Below are positions 17,101 to 22,783 of a DNA stretch of 43,294 nucleotides, in pieces (the first letter of the stretch is position 1; every line of letters begins with the position of its first letter). The DNA comes from Rubrivivax sp. (GTDB lineage: Bacteria > Pseudomonadota > Gammaproteobacteria > Burkholderiales > Burkholderiaceae_C): contig JAEUPH010000330.1 in assembly GCA_016790395.1 (NCBI GenBank), positions 1 through 43,294 on the forward strand. The letters are read 5' to 3'. Under the pieces are notes generated by a model. The model had not been told where the DNA came from, did not search any database, and saw only the letters and a program-made list of their open reading frames with translations. The translations under genes and the position numbers were made by a program.

Positions 17101-19065
17101 GCCGGCGGCGATGCTGATGTCGCGTGAGGCGGGCGGCACGTCCAGCCCGGTGGCCAGCGACAGCACGCCGCCGCTGACGGTGAGCGGTGCGCCGAAGCCC
17201 GTGGCGTCGCCGATGCTCAGGGTGCCGGCGCCGGCCTTGGTGAAGGTGTTGCCCGGCGCAGGCCCCGTGCCGACGAGGGCACCGCTGAGCGAAGAGGCGG
17301 CGAGGTTGTCGCTGAGGTTCCAGGTGCTGGTGCCGGACAGCGTCACGCTGCCGGTGATGACGGCCCGTCCCGCCACGAGGCCGGATCCGCTGAGGAAGGT
17401 GTGGGCCGTGCCGCTGCCGTTGTCGGTGATCGTCAGCGTGCCGGTGTTGGCACTCAGCGTGACTGCACCGAGCTCCAGGTGGCCGCTGCCGGTGCGGCTG
17501 CCGTCGCCGTTGTCGTTGGCGGAGATGGTCAGGCCGCCCGGCACCGTCATGGGGCTGCTGATGGAGATGTTGCCGCCGGCGCGCAGCGTGAGCGATGCGG
17601 TGCCGGTGGCCACCACCGGGGTGGTGTTGTCCTCGATGCGGATGTTGCGGCGCGCGGCCAGCGTGATGGCGGTGTTGCCCTCCAGCAGCGTGTTCAGCGA
17701 GGCCTTGGAGAAGATGCTGTCGGTGTCGTTGCCGCCGGTGCCGAAGTCGATGCTGCCCGTCAGCCCCGGGGGCGAGCCCGTTTCCCGGATGGTGAGGTCG
17801 CGCGGGTCCAGCAGCAGCGTGCCGCCCCGGCCGCTGGGCGCGGACAGGTCCACGCTGCCGGCAAAGACCAGCGTCTCCTTGCCCGAGACCTCGGCGAAGC
17901 CGCCCTGGCCGCTGCCGGCCCCGCGCGCCGAGATCGCGCCACCGAAGCGCGTGCGGTCGTCGGCCCACAGGATGACGCGGCCGCCGTCGCCGCCTTCGGT
18001 GGCGTCGGCGCGCAGCTGCGCGCCCGTCATCACCGCCGTCTGCTCGGCATTGCGCACCGCGGCGTTGGCGCCCTGGAAGTCGCCGCCGATGCGCAGGCTG
18101 CCGCCGCCAGCGGCGCCGGAGACATCGACCACGGCCGTGCCCGACAGGCCCACGCGCTGGCCGAGCACGTCCACCGCGCCACCGCGCCCGCCGGCCGCCA
18201 GGCCCTGGGCGTCCAGCGTGCCGCCGACCAGCGTGTTGCCTGCGCCGCCGCCGTCGATGACGATGCGGCCCTCGCGCGTGCCCAGGCTGCGCGCCTGCAC
18301 CACGCCGTCCATGTTCAGCACGGTGTCGGCGAAGCCGGCGCGTGCGGCGGCGCGGATCTCGGCGCTGCCGCCGTCGGCACGCACGCTGCCCAGCACCGAC
18401 AGGCGGGCGTCCAGGCGGTCGTTGCGGACGTTGAAGAGCACGAGGCCGTCGCCCTCGACGTCGACCAGCACGTCGCTGGCCGCCACCAGACCCACGCGCC
18501 GCGCGCTGATCTGCCCGCTGTGCGTGAGCTGCGGCGCGGCCAGCACCACGCTGCCTTCGCCGGCGTGGATCTGCCCTTCGCTGCGCAGTTCTCCGGCACC
18601 GCCGGCGCCAGCGCCGAGCTGCAGGCGGCCCGCGGCGAGGGCATCGCCGCTGATCTGCAGCGTGCTCGCCACGAGAGAGCCGACGTCGACCACCGACCCG
18701 GCGCCGAACACGATGCCGCGCGGGTTGATCAGCCACACGCTGCCATTCGCGGTGAGCGAGCCGTAGATCAGCGAGGGGTTGTCGCCCACCACGCGGTTCA
18801 GCAGCACGGCGCTGCTGCTCGGCTGCACCACCGTGACACGTTCGCCGGCGGCGATGGAGAAGTTCTGCCAGTCCAGCACCGCGCGCGGCGTGGTCTGCAC
18901 GATGTCGGTCTGCGTCGCGCTGGGCTGCTTCACCGTGGCCTGGCCGGACACCAGCACCGCGCCTTGCGGCCCGGCTCCTGCGGCTGGCGCGGCCAGCAGC
19001 AGGCACGCGGCCAGGGCCACGGGCGTCAACACCGGCAGGGCGTGCGGGGCAGGGGGGTGGCGCAT
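5113..19065 (-). CDS. Giant two-partner secretion exoprotein (filamentous-haemagglutinin-like TpsA)
   Basis: This is a 4650-residue protein. A Sec signal peptide (hydrophobic core to about residue 31) precedes a haemagglutinin-activity/TPS domain. That domain has the family marks VLDWQNFSI, AVLLNRVVG and INPRGIVFG, the last being the variant of the NPNGI motif recognised by TpsB transporters. Short Gly-rich beta-helical strands follow to about residue 470. Then comes a very long array of passenger-associated transport repeats of the form TKxGxGTFTLGGxNxYTGxTxVxAGTL. The last 300 residues are non-repetitive. The protein ends in TCPPAASLLSCGAP, a cysteine pair; apart from one cysteine in the signal peptide I saw no others. 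It is predicted to cross the outer membrane through the TpsB encoded 25 bases upstream and to act as a surface adhesin or matrix fibre. The target is unknown. Several antisense frames over this gene are also open but are shadows. Confidence 0.93.
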   Translation of the reverse strand: MRHPPAPHALPVLTPVALAACLLLAAPAAGAGPQGAVLVSGQATVKQPSATQTDIVQTTPRAVLDWQNFSIAAGERVTVVQPSSSAVLLNRVVGDNPSLIYGSLTANGSVWLINPRGIVFGAGSVVDVGSLVASTLQISGDALAAGRLQLGAGAGGAGELRSEGQIHAGEGSVVLAAPQLTHSGQISARRVGLVAASDVLVDVEGDGLVLFNVRNDRLDARLSVLGSVRADGGSAEIRAAARAGFADTVLNMDGVVQARSLGTREGRIVIDGGGAGNTLVGGTLDAQGLAAGGRGGAVDVLGQRVGLSGTAVVDVSGAAGGGSLRIGGDFQGANAAVRNAEQTAVMTGAQLRADATEGGDGGRVILWADDRTRFGGAISARGAGSGQGGFAEVSGKETLVFAGSVDLSAPSGRGGTLLLDPRDLTIRETGSPPGLTGSIDFGTGGNDTDSIFSKASLNTLLEGNTAITLAARRNIRIEDNTTPVVATGTASLTLRAGGNISISSPMTVPGGLTISANDNGDGSRTGSGHLELGAVTLSANTGTLTITDNGSGTAHTFLSGSGLVAGRAVITGSVTLSGTSTWNLSDNLAASSLSGALVGTGPAPGNTFTKAGAGTLSIGDATGFGAPLTVSGGVLSLATGLDVPPASRDISIAAGAVLEFNSAGAVTLDTGRHAVTGAGTLRQAGSGTLTLNGASGQLASTNVAVTGGTLLVAAGSNDRIANTSSVTVASGARLTLSNASETVATLALTGGTVDGASALSVTNLTSSGNSSVLGAVTATNASVSGGTLTLGNGGATGAVTAAAIDVADGATLAVNRNNTVSLASLTGTGRLQLVAGELSLTGTANGLKFIDVDTGSTLRVAVGATLNGTAAASVASGAVLDIAAASSTVGSLALAGTVTGGTLNTTTLTSSGANALITANVSSGGSTVQDGTLTVGSAALAGSLSGPVTVSAGATLAFDGAAAAAFDNLLGTGTLRHSGGGTLTLNGSADTLAAVQVTGAGTLRLADGSGTRIGDDTDLSVSATATLTLGDTAETVRSLTLGGTLNGSAALIATTYTLQPGAVVNAALSGGAVAVSGNGSVQINGGADVATLNVGNGATLQLGAAANLGNASALTVVQGGTLTLGTDDTVASLALAGRLDGAGTLTMGNLTLTAATVAAPVVATSLNSSGASVLRAAVQVNGNASVDGGTLTVGDGAAAGSLGVSGTTTVAGGATLAIDRNNTVVLGLTVDGAGTLRQAGSGETQITGRAGTALVTVAAGTLSLAAGGPDRLADTATVSVQPGATLRQDSASERIGNLSVLGTLAGTGTLTADSAAFDGGTLALGQTLVATSITSVGGTTFAGTASGDVTVNGGQLTLSSAGRLANTATVDVDAGTLRLGGDQTLQALNLGGTLNASVASTLTTTDRSTLEAGGSVAANVTLAGPRVDVAGNATLAGSSTASTLQVNSGRLTLGSPGRLAAGTAVSVASGAELATAGNESVASLTLAGRLSGAGVFSASGLAAFSDGGRSSVALSSGSLTAAGTVTLDADASTGAATLNTAALGGTGTLTATSLASNGISSLGGAVAVPALQVDTGTLTLNVGATLQGSPTATLAGGSVLALATSQTFSALAGAGSVSLGGGTLTLSNAGPASFNGSIGGTGGFTKAGNGNLTLGGALGYTGATTVSAGTLTLGAANLLPNGTGLSVAGGATLSTAFDDTVASITLAGTLTGGGRLTAANVQLNTGARVATPLGAGVLDVDGAASLEAASAQGTVRINAGGALTLAAGGTLDNAANVTIANGGTLQLAADLSVGRLQTAGTLSGAFTLSTGVAGSRLDAGALVGSTLAGGDISVTGNSTLNGRANVANLAVTGGTLTLGPLADRIADGTAVSVSTGAALALAGNETVASLALGGTLSGVATLTSSAEATLSGGAAVAANLSAPSLRVSGDSSVSGLVTAAAVHVDAGVLTLTAPNRFAAGASVNVSAPGTLRLNAATGVQALTLRGALGGAGTLTAAGAVVLDGGQLGAPVVAPTLSVISNSSLGASATVGSLAVDAGTLTVGAAGLLTGAPTADVTGTLLLRAAQTLSGLTGTGTVTLDGVALTLNLAAPGTFAGHLGGTGSFIKQGAGTLTLTGVHAHGGTTVSQGGLTLDGDNLLPDTGTLTVAAGSTLTLGGDDTVGLFSLAGTLAGSGTLTAPSYTLTGGTVTLNAALGTGTLTSSGSSTLAGTAAATSVTVTGGTLALTSAQRLAAAADVVVSAGSLQLAGAQTVRTLDLSGTLAGAGQTLTAGNGTTLRTNADVVANLGAGTVTVLGDATLGGTSATANLQVNAGTLTLAGAGRLTGSATIAVAGGATLALGGDEAAASLSLSGRLTGGAATLTAAQYTLLAGAEVSARLGAGVLDVGTANVAGNVALNAPAGAGTVTVRGGTLTLGAGDLLNDLATLSVASGATLTLNGDDTVGSLDASGTINGSGQLNAGSYLLNNATYDIDFGSGDIVSRGTTRLNGSSGAALVTVDNGTLTLGSAGRFTNAPAVTVSAGTLALGGDETFGSLAGAGTVSLGSFTLTTGSRGDSSFGGALNGTGALVKTGASRFTLGGANGFSGSTRVAVGTLALDGTLASTTLQVDGGATLVLGAADRLANGATLTVATGGSATLNGNDTVTTLNLAGTLGGTGTLTAADVFLSGGTVNADLGSGRLSSQGSSTLTGRSAATQLALTGGTLTLGAANRFTAAPATAVSSGATLALGGAETLGPLSGDGAVAIGAATLTTGGAADSRFDGVISGSGHLVKAGSGSFTLGAAQAYTGDTSVLAGTLATAAAALLPSTTAVTVASGARLTLGGAQGAARLDLAGTLAGSGTLTAAVYSLDGGTVEAELGTGRLESVGASRVAAPVAAATVLVNAGTLTLGAPELLADTASLAVVRGAVLALAGNERVGTVTLAGTLAGNGTLSADSITLDGARVRAGLSSNTLTSLGDTQFSAPIGATTLNLDGGQLALTAGGLLAAGATVNVAAPATLLLGGNESITALNLAGTLNATGNATLTALSTQLSGGTVLANLGAGALSSSGNSRIAGQAAATTVTVQSGTLTLDGASRLTAAPAVTVAANATLTLSGDQTFGTLAGDGRVDLSSFTLTTGAGGDSRFDGVIAGTGGLTKAGAASRFTLGGDNLYTGSTRVAAGTLATAAAERLADGSALTVAAGATLQLAGDEHMAALSLAGTLNGAFTFTAPNYLLDGGTANAALGAGALSSRGSSTLAGTAAAATVNVLDGQLQLAAADRLADTALLVVDRGATLRLAGNDRVADLALAGTLAGAGTLTAATYALDGGTVGAALGAGALRSRGASTLAATAAAGSVSVDAGTLTLGAAGRLTATPAVTVDAGATLQLTGDETLGTLAGTGTVDLADATLRSGIGGDSRFDGVLRGSGGFAKLGAGTFTLGGDSVFTGNTQVLAGTLTLAGTLASPRLLVDGGTLRLAAAERLVNAATVNVASGGSLSLDATETIAALNLSGTLAGSGTLTAALYALDGGTVIANLGAGSLRSSGSSRLDGTSAAGIVDVEAGTLRLAAADRLTAAPALTVAAGAALQLDGDLSVGTLAGSGAIDLGSAQLATGSGGDSRFDGVASGSGALVKQGASTFTLGGANLFTGTLRVEAGTLALAAPERLADASRVAVAAGATLALGANTETLAGADIAGTLAGTGRLTAQAVNLDGAQVDADLTTAALVSRGNSTLNGTASAGSLQVASGTLLLGAADRLDALPAVSVASGATLQLGGNQTLGTLAGAGTVALGGHVLSTGQRGDSQFDGQLTGSAGSLVKQGAGTFILAGSGGFEGPTRVQAGNLVLNGTLASGSVAVEGGTLSLGAAERLADTATVNVAAGATLALAGTETVAALNLSGALAGSGTLTAPSVLLDGGSTTADLGAGTLVARGASRLGGTSAAGTVRVETGTLTLAAANRLSDTAALSVASGATMALDEADTVGSLVLNGTLSGNGTLTAASYALDGGTVSARLGAGTLTSRGSSTLAGVSAAGTVTVEAGTLTLAGAQRLSAAPAVQVAAGATLALAGDQVFGLLSGAGELGLGSFTLATGSGGDSSFAGVISGSGGLVKQGSASIFTLTGANTYTGLTRVAAGTLRLGAGGSSGSVAASSGFLVEGTLAFARSDDVTLPQAVSGSGDVEQAGSGRLLFSGANKAFTGTTRVTSGELATSAAGELSSGSAVTVASGARLALAGAETVRQMEAEGSVTLGGNLSATNSLLLRGAVSTGGAVGLRAGQLIEATNPGNRFGGALSLDAGGRLTLNAGTDGTGARALTLDTVTAADGGRIDAGTLNLLGVTSVNGGTLELASAAPAQAEAPGADLLGRLATGLPIALAADGVAQAEGSRIAVASGATLAVTSSQGASVQLEQSGNSFLGQLSVVTGTADTAWTVNATPLSFGGVSQSYAVQSRVRVAGSTVNVGGAGIVSDVIALRADRLTTQGATATIVARLPFDAAAGTAVSLPALTLELTPTAFTLAFPFGEAGAANGLRVDIGSQAYGNRTLPLNAGYVTVLPRGGAQGSTAVLLTGPAVNPAGGYRFFFDGAGRQSEIPVFYNGVLPTTPQVENSISATVAVSEGARKQRFEEAVRTENVAVRLRAGVIAEVGPAPSATQGTEGIRVPLTCPPAASLLSCGAP
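6500..17260 (-). repeat. Repeat array inside tpsA: 90-residue modules between PATR anchors
   Basis: Degenerate repeats fill most of tpsA. Nine higher-order anchors of the type GGDSRFDGVxxGSGxLVKxGA were aligned at plus-strand positions 6850, 7726, 8278, 8881, 9703, 10798, 11404, 12790 and 14170. Their spacings are 876, 552, 603, 822, 1095, 606, 1386 and 1380 bases, or 292, 184, 201, 274, 365, 202, 462 and 460 residues. These fall near 184 or 202 plus multiples of about 90. One full module counted by hand, from LLADTASLAV to the next LLAAGATVNV, is exactly 90 residues. The array limits given are approximate. Confidence 0.8.
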
Positions 19066-19090
19066 GGCGGGGTCCGGTTGGGGCGGCGGT

Positions 19091-20821
19091 TCAGTCGAAC
19101 AGCAGGGCGGCCTGCAGCCAGCTGCGCGTGCCGGTGATCTTCTCGCCGCCGCGCGTGATGCCGCGCACCGGTCGGGCCACCGCCGCGCGCAGGCTCCAGC
19201 CGCCCGGCCGCACCCAGGCCAGCCCGAGGCCGGCGCCGGCGAACTTGCCGTGGTTCAGCGAGGCGTTCAGGTCGGTGGTCTGCTGGCGCTTGAAGCGGTA
19301 GTGCACGTAGCCGCCATCGCCGAAGACGCTGAACACCATCTCGCGGGCGACGCGGCCGAACCAGCTCTCGGGAGGCAGCAGCCGGATTTCGGTGGTGACG
19401 ATGACGCCGATGTCGCCCGTGCCTTCGCCGCTGCCGAAGGCGCGCACGCCATCGGGCCCGCCGATGCGGAACTGCTCGGTGGTGTCGAGGTTGTTGCGCG
19501 CGTACTGGCCGCGCACGGCGAAGTAGACGAGGGCGCGGTTGGTCACCAGGTCCTGCAGACGCGTGTAGCCGTAGGCCAGCTTGGTGTAGGTCTCGTCGTC
19601 GTCCAGCGCCGGATTGCGGCCCAGTTCGTACTTCACGCGGCCGCGGCTGAGCGTGGCTTCGTAGGTGTTCACGCCGCCGCCGAGCAGCGAGTCGCGGAAG
19701 TCGCCGGTGGTGCCCAGCGCGAAGGCGCTCACCGACTTGCGTGTCTCGCTCAGGCCGTCGCCCTGGCGGTCGACGTAGTTCTTGCGTTCGGCCGATGCCA
19801 GCGTGAAGAGGTTCAGGTTGCGCGAGCGCACCAGCGGATACAGGCCGTAGACGTTGGCCGTGGCGGCCTGGCCGTTGAGGTTCAGCGGGAACTGGGTCTT
19901 GTCGAGCTGGTAGCGCACGGCCGACAGCGAGGCCCCGGCCTTGAAGCCGTCGCTGCCGATGGGCGTGGTGTAGCCCAGCAGCGCGAAGCGCAGTCCCCCG
20001 GTGTTGCTGCCCAGGGCGGTGGCCGTGAAGCCGTCGCCGCGGCCCAGCGGGCTGTTCACCTGCAACAGGGCGCCCAGGCGGTACAGGCCGAGCGCATCGG
20101 AGCCATTGCGGTCGATTTCCACCCGGCCCGCGTAGGTGCTTTCAGGCGCCGGCGTCACCGTCATCAGCGCCGTGCCGGGCTGGCTGCCGGCTTTCAGCTC
20201 GAAGCGCGCCGTCATGCCGCGCAGGTCGTTGACGAGAAAGACCACGCGCTCGACGTCGCGCACCTTGAGGATGCTGCCCGGTTCGAGCCGGGCCAGGTAG
20301 GCCTCGACCACGGCGCGGTCGACGGGGATGCCGTTGCGCCAGTTCAGCACCACACGGTCGAGACGGCCTTCCAGCACGGCGATGCGCACCACCACGCCGT
20401 CGGCCGTCTTCTCGGGGGTCTGCTCGGGCAGGTAGGCGTAGCCGAGGTAATAGCCCAACTCGCGCTGCAGGAATCGTGTCACCTCGGCGGCGGCGGCCAC
20501 GAGGTCCTCGAAGCCTCGCTGCCGGCCGGTGAAGCGCGCGGTGAGTTGCGGCAGCGCGGCGCGCAGCTCGGCCGGTGCGTTGTCGTCGACCGCGAAGCGC
20601 GCGATGTCGAGCCGCAGGTCGTCTTCGGGTTTACCCAGCTCTCTTGGCGGCGCGGGTCGGGCCGGCGGCTGGGTCTTGTCGCCCTGCTCGGGTTTGGGCG
20701 CGAGTTCGGCCGGCGTGGGCACCACCGGCGGCGTGCGCACCGGCGCCGTCTGGCTCCAGGCCAGCTGCGCCGCGAGACAGGCCACCATCGCTGCAAGACC
20801 ACGTCGCAGGTGAATGCCCAT
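19091..20821 (-). CDS. TpsB outer-membrane transporter of the two-partner secretion locus (ShlB/FhaC/HecB type)
   Basis: The protein belongs to the Omp85/TpsB superfamily. A signal peptide (MGIHLRRGLAAMVACLAAQ, cut near AWSQ) is followed by a Pro-rich linker. Two POTRA domains come next, the second including VVLNWRNGIPVDRAVVEAYL and VVFLVNDLRGM. The 16-stranded barrel starts with YAGRVEIDRNGSDALGLYRLG. GGPDGVRAFGSGEG is the lid-loop motif, VRAF in place of the usual VRGY/F, and the barrel closes at WLQAALLFD. It should bind the TPS domain of the downstream TpsA in the periplasm and move it to the surface. The frame is open upstream to an ATG at 20869, with another ATG at 20857. I chose 20821 because it gives a normal signal peptide; none of the three has a strong ribosome binding site. 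The gap to tpsA is 25 bases. Confidence 0.9.
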   Translation of the reverse strand: MGIHLRRGLAAMVACLAAQLAWSQTAPVRTPPVVPTPAELAPKPEQGDKTQPPARPAPPRELGKPEDDLRLDIARFAVDDNAPAELRAALPQLTARFTGRQRGFEDLVAAAAEVTRFLQRELGYYLGYAYLPEQTPEKTADGVVVRIAVLEGRLDRVVLNWRNGIPVDRAVVEAYLARLEPGSILKVRDVERVVFLVNDLRGMTARFELKAGSQPGTALMTVTPAPESTYAGRVEIDRNGSDALGLYRLGALLQVNSPLGRGDGFTATALGSNTGGLRFALLGYTTPIGSDGFKAGASLSAVRYQLDKTQFPLNLNGQAATANVYGLYPLVRSRNLNLFTLASAERKNYVDRQGDGLSETRKSVSAFALGTTGDFRDSLLGGGVNTYEATLSRGRVKYELGRNPALDDDETYTKLAYGYTRLQDLVTNRALVYFAVRGQYARNNLDTTEQFRIGGPDGVRAFGSGEGTGDIGVIVTTEIRLLPPESWFGRVAREMVFSVFGDGGYVHYRFKRQQTTDLNASLNHGKFAGAGLGLAWVRPGGWSLRAAVARPVRGITRGGEKITGTRSWLQAALLFD

Positions 20822-20858
20822 CGACGCACCGCCGTTCCGCTGGTTTCGTGTCTGCATG

Positions 20859-20885
20859 TTAGGGCGCATGACTGATCCGTGCCAT
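20859..20885 (-). CDS. Possible 8-residue leader peptide upstream of tpsB
   Basis: The best ribosome binding site in this region, AGGAG at 20894-20898, is eight bases from an ATG at 20885 that encodes only MARISHAP before TAA. The stop is followed after one base by an ATG in the tpsB frame (TAACATG), which suggests re-initiation or coupling. The mini-ORF contains no runs of a single amino acid, so classical amino-acid attenuation is not indicated. It may be fortuitous. Confidence 0.3.
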   Translation of the reverse strand: MARISHAP

Positions 20886-21086
20886 GAGCGGCACTCCTCA
20901 GTTCAGCTGACGCTTTTCGACGCGGCCTGCGACAGCATCGCGACGAAATTTATTCCTCGCGTGACATGCGCTGCGCGGGGCCCGATGCGTTAGCGTTCGA
21001 CACCCGTCAGGGGTTTGCATGCCGCTCCGTTTCCGCGACACTGCCGCCGCTTTGGCGTTGGTCCCTTCACTCTCCGAAACCGATCG
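20886..21086. promoter_or_regulatory. Divergent control region between the TPS operon and the T6SS operon
   Basis: The two large operons start in opposite directions from this gap of about 200 bases, so promoters for both should be here. It contains the most AT-rich run of the neighbourhood, GAAATTTATT at 20944-20953, which could belong to a -10 or UP-type element. I could not assign a convincing -35/-10 pair or a sigma-54 site on either strand, so only the location is claimed. Confidence 0.45.
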
Positions 21087-22160
21087 ATGAGCGAATTCGA
21101 AGATCTCGAGGCCCAGGTGACAGCGTGGCTGGAGCCCCTGTCCGGTGATGCGGGCACCTGCGGCGCGGACCTCGAGTACGACAACGAGTTCCTCGATCTG
21201 ACCAAGGCGGCTGCGGGCAAACCCGAATCGCAGTTCGGGCCCGCCGAGCCGCCCGACTGGCGGGCCGTCGTCAACATCTCGGCCTCGCTCTTCGATCGCA
21301 CGCGCGATCTGCGTGTGGCCATCGAATGGCTGCGTGGCAACCTGCACCTGCGTGGCTACGGCGCGTTGCCGGCCGGCCTCAAGCTGGTGAACGGGCTCAT
21401 CGAGTGGTACTGGCCCACGCTCCATCCGCTGCCCGATCCCGACGACGGCGACCCGTACGGCCGCGTCAATGCCCTCACGGTGCTGCGCGAGCAGTCCGGC
21501 GCCCTGGCCGACCTGCGCGAGGCCGTCGTCTGCGCCGACCGTGCCGTCGGCATGCTGCGTGTGCGCGACATCGAGGCCGTGCTGGCCCCGGCCGGTGCCG
21601 CCGTGCTGCCCACCGAATTCACGAAGGAGCAGGCGGCGCGCATGGTCGCCGCACTGGTGGAGAAGTCGCCCGAACTGCGGCAGACCTGCAGCGAAGCCGT
21701 GGCGGAAGTGAAGACGCTGATCGCTGCGGTGGGCGTCAAGCTGGAGTCGAGCGACGCCCCCGACCTGCGACCGCTTCTGGCACTGGTGAACGCCGTGGCC
21801 AGCCTGCTGCCGGCCGAGGAGACCGAATCCGCCGAGGACGGTGACGACGACGGCGGCGAAGACGGCACCGAGGAGACCGCCGGCGGCGGTGGCCGCGGGC
21901 GCGGCCTGTCGGGCAAGGTCACGTCTCGCGAAGAGGCGCTGAAGGCCATCGACCTCGTCATCGAATACCTGGAACGCGCCGAGCCCACCAACCCGGCGCC
22001 GCTGTTCCTGCGTCGCGCCCGCCAGCTCGTGGGCCACAACTTCCTGCAACTGCTCAAGGTGCTGGCGCCCGACGCGCTGCCGGAGATGGCACGCATCGTC
22101 GGCGTCGACCCCGACACGGTCCAGGATCCCAACGAACCCCCTGGCGAGTCCTCGTATTGA
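21087..22160 (+). CDS. tssA: T6SS assembly protein TssA (ImpA)
   Basis: This is a 357-residue protein whose first 200 residues are an ImpA N-terminal domain: GTCGADLEYDNEF near residue 27, then DLRVAIEWLRGNLHLRGYGALPAGL and a WPTLHPLPDPDDGDPYGRVNAL block. A Gly/Asp/Glu-rich linker (about 250-290) separates it from a C-terminal segment with SREEALKAIDLVIEYLERAEPTNPAPLFLRRA, typical of the short TssA class. TssA docks on the baseplate and stays at the distal end of the growing tail, coordinating tube and sheath polymerisation. The chosen ATG (21087) places the conserved region at the N-terminus; the frame is open 24 codons further upstream but that stretch is unlike the family. It is the first gene of the main T6SS operon. 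Confidence 0.93.
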   Translation: MSEFEDLEAQVTAWLEPLSGDAGTCGADLEYDNEFLDLTKAAAGKPESQFGPAEPPDWRAVVNISASLFDRTRDLRVAIEWLRGNLHLRGYGALPAGLKLVNGLIEWYWPTLHPLPDPDDGDPYGRVNALTVLREQSGALADLREAVVCADRAVGMLRVRDIEAVLAPAGAAVLPTEFTKEQAARMVAALVEKSPELRQTCSEAVAEVKTLIAAVGVKLESSDAPDLRPLLALVNAVASLLPAEETESAEDGDDDGGEDGTEETAGGGGRGRGLSGKVTSREEALKAIDLVIEYLERAEPTNPAPLFLRRARQLVGHNFLQLLKVLAPDALPEMARIVGVDPDTVQDPNEPPGESSY

Positions 22161-22239
22161 CGAGCCCGCGCGCTTGGAAGTAAACCCTCCGTCCCCGCAT
22201 TGAACCGGCCTTCATCTCACCGAAGCACAGGAGCCCGCC

Positions 22240-22737
22240 ATGAGCAGCAGTCAGAAATTCATCGCCCGCAACCGCGCCCCGCGCGTCCAGATCGAGTACG
22301 ACGTGGAGGTCTACGGCGCCGAGAAGAAGGTGCAGCTGCCCTTCGTGATGGGCGTGCTGGCCGACCTGTCGGGCAAGCCGGCCGAACCGCTGGCGCCGGT
22401 GGCCGACCGCAAGTTCCTCGAGATCGACGTCGACAACTTCGACGCTCGCATGAAGGCGATGAAGCCGCGTGTCGCCTTCCCCGTCGCCAATGCGCTCACC
22501 GGTGAGGGCAATCTCAGCGTGGACATCACGTTCGAGAGCATGGACGACTTCTCGCCCGACGCCGTGGCGCGCAAGGTCGACTCGCTGAACAAGCTGCTCG
22601 AGGCGCGCCAGCAACTGCAGAACCTGGTCACCTACATGGACGGCAAGGGCGGCGCCGAGGAACTGATCGGCAAGCTGATGCAGGACCCGGCGCTGCTGGG
22701 TGCACTGGCTGCCTCGGCCAAGCCCGCCGAAGGCTGA
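22240..22737 (+). CDS. tssB: T6SS sheath small subunit TssB (VipA/ImpB)
   Basis: At 165 residues it has normal family length. It opens with the basic N-terminus SSSQKFIARNRAPRVQIEYD, continues with LPFVMGVLADLSGKP and the signature RKFLEIDVDNFDARMKAMKPRV, and has the helix FSPDAVARKVDSLNKLLEAR. TssB pairs with TssC to form the cogwheel-like contractile sheath in the cytoplasm. A ribosome binding site (AGGAG) precedes the ATG. It follows tssA by 79 bases and precedes tssC by 46 bases, the usual tssB-tssC order. Confidence 0.97.
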   Translation: MSSSQKFIARNRAPRVQIEYDVEVYGAEKKVQLPFVMGVLADLSGKPAEPLAPVADRKFLEIDVDNFDARMKAMKPRVAFPVANALTGEGNLSVDITFESMDDFSPDAVARKVDSLNKLLEARQQLQNLVTYMDGKGGAEELIGKLMQDPALLGALAASAKPAEG

Positions 22738-22783
22738 AGCCGCGCCCGATTCAATCGACTGACCGACAACAGGAGCCCACAGA

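Noticed and set aside
10984..18766. Two further plus-strand open frames (1803 and 1552 codons) antisense to tpsA
   Set aside because: Same reasoning: composition reflects the reverse complement of the beta repeats, and no start signals or domains were seen.
5113..19065. Tandem repeats considered as a possible CRISPR-like or assembly artefact
   Set aside because: The repeats are degenerate, stay in one reading frame for 4650 codons and match the known style of TPS exoproteins.
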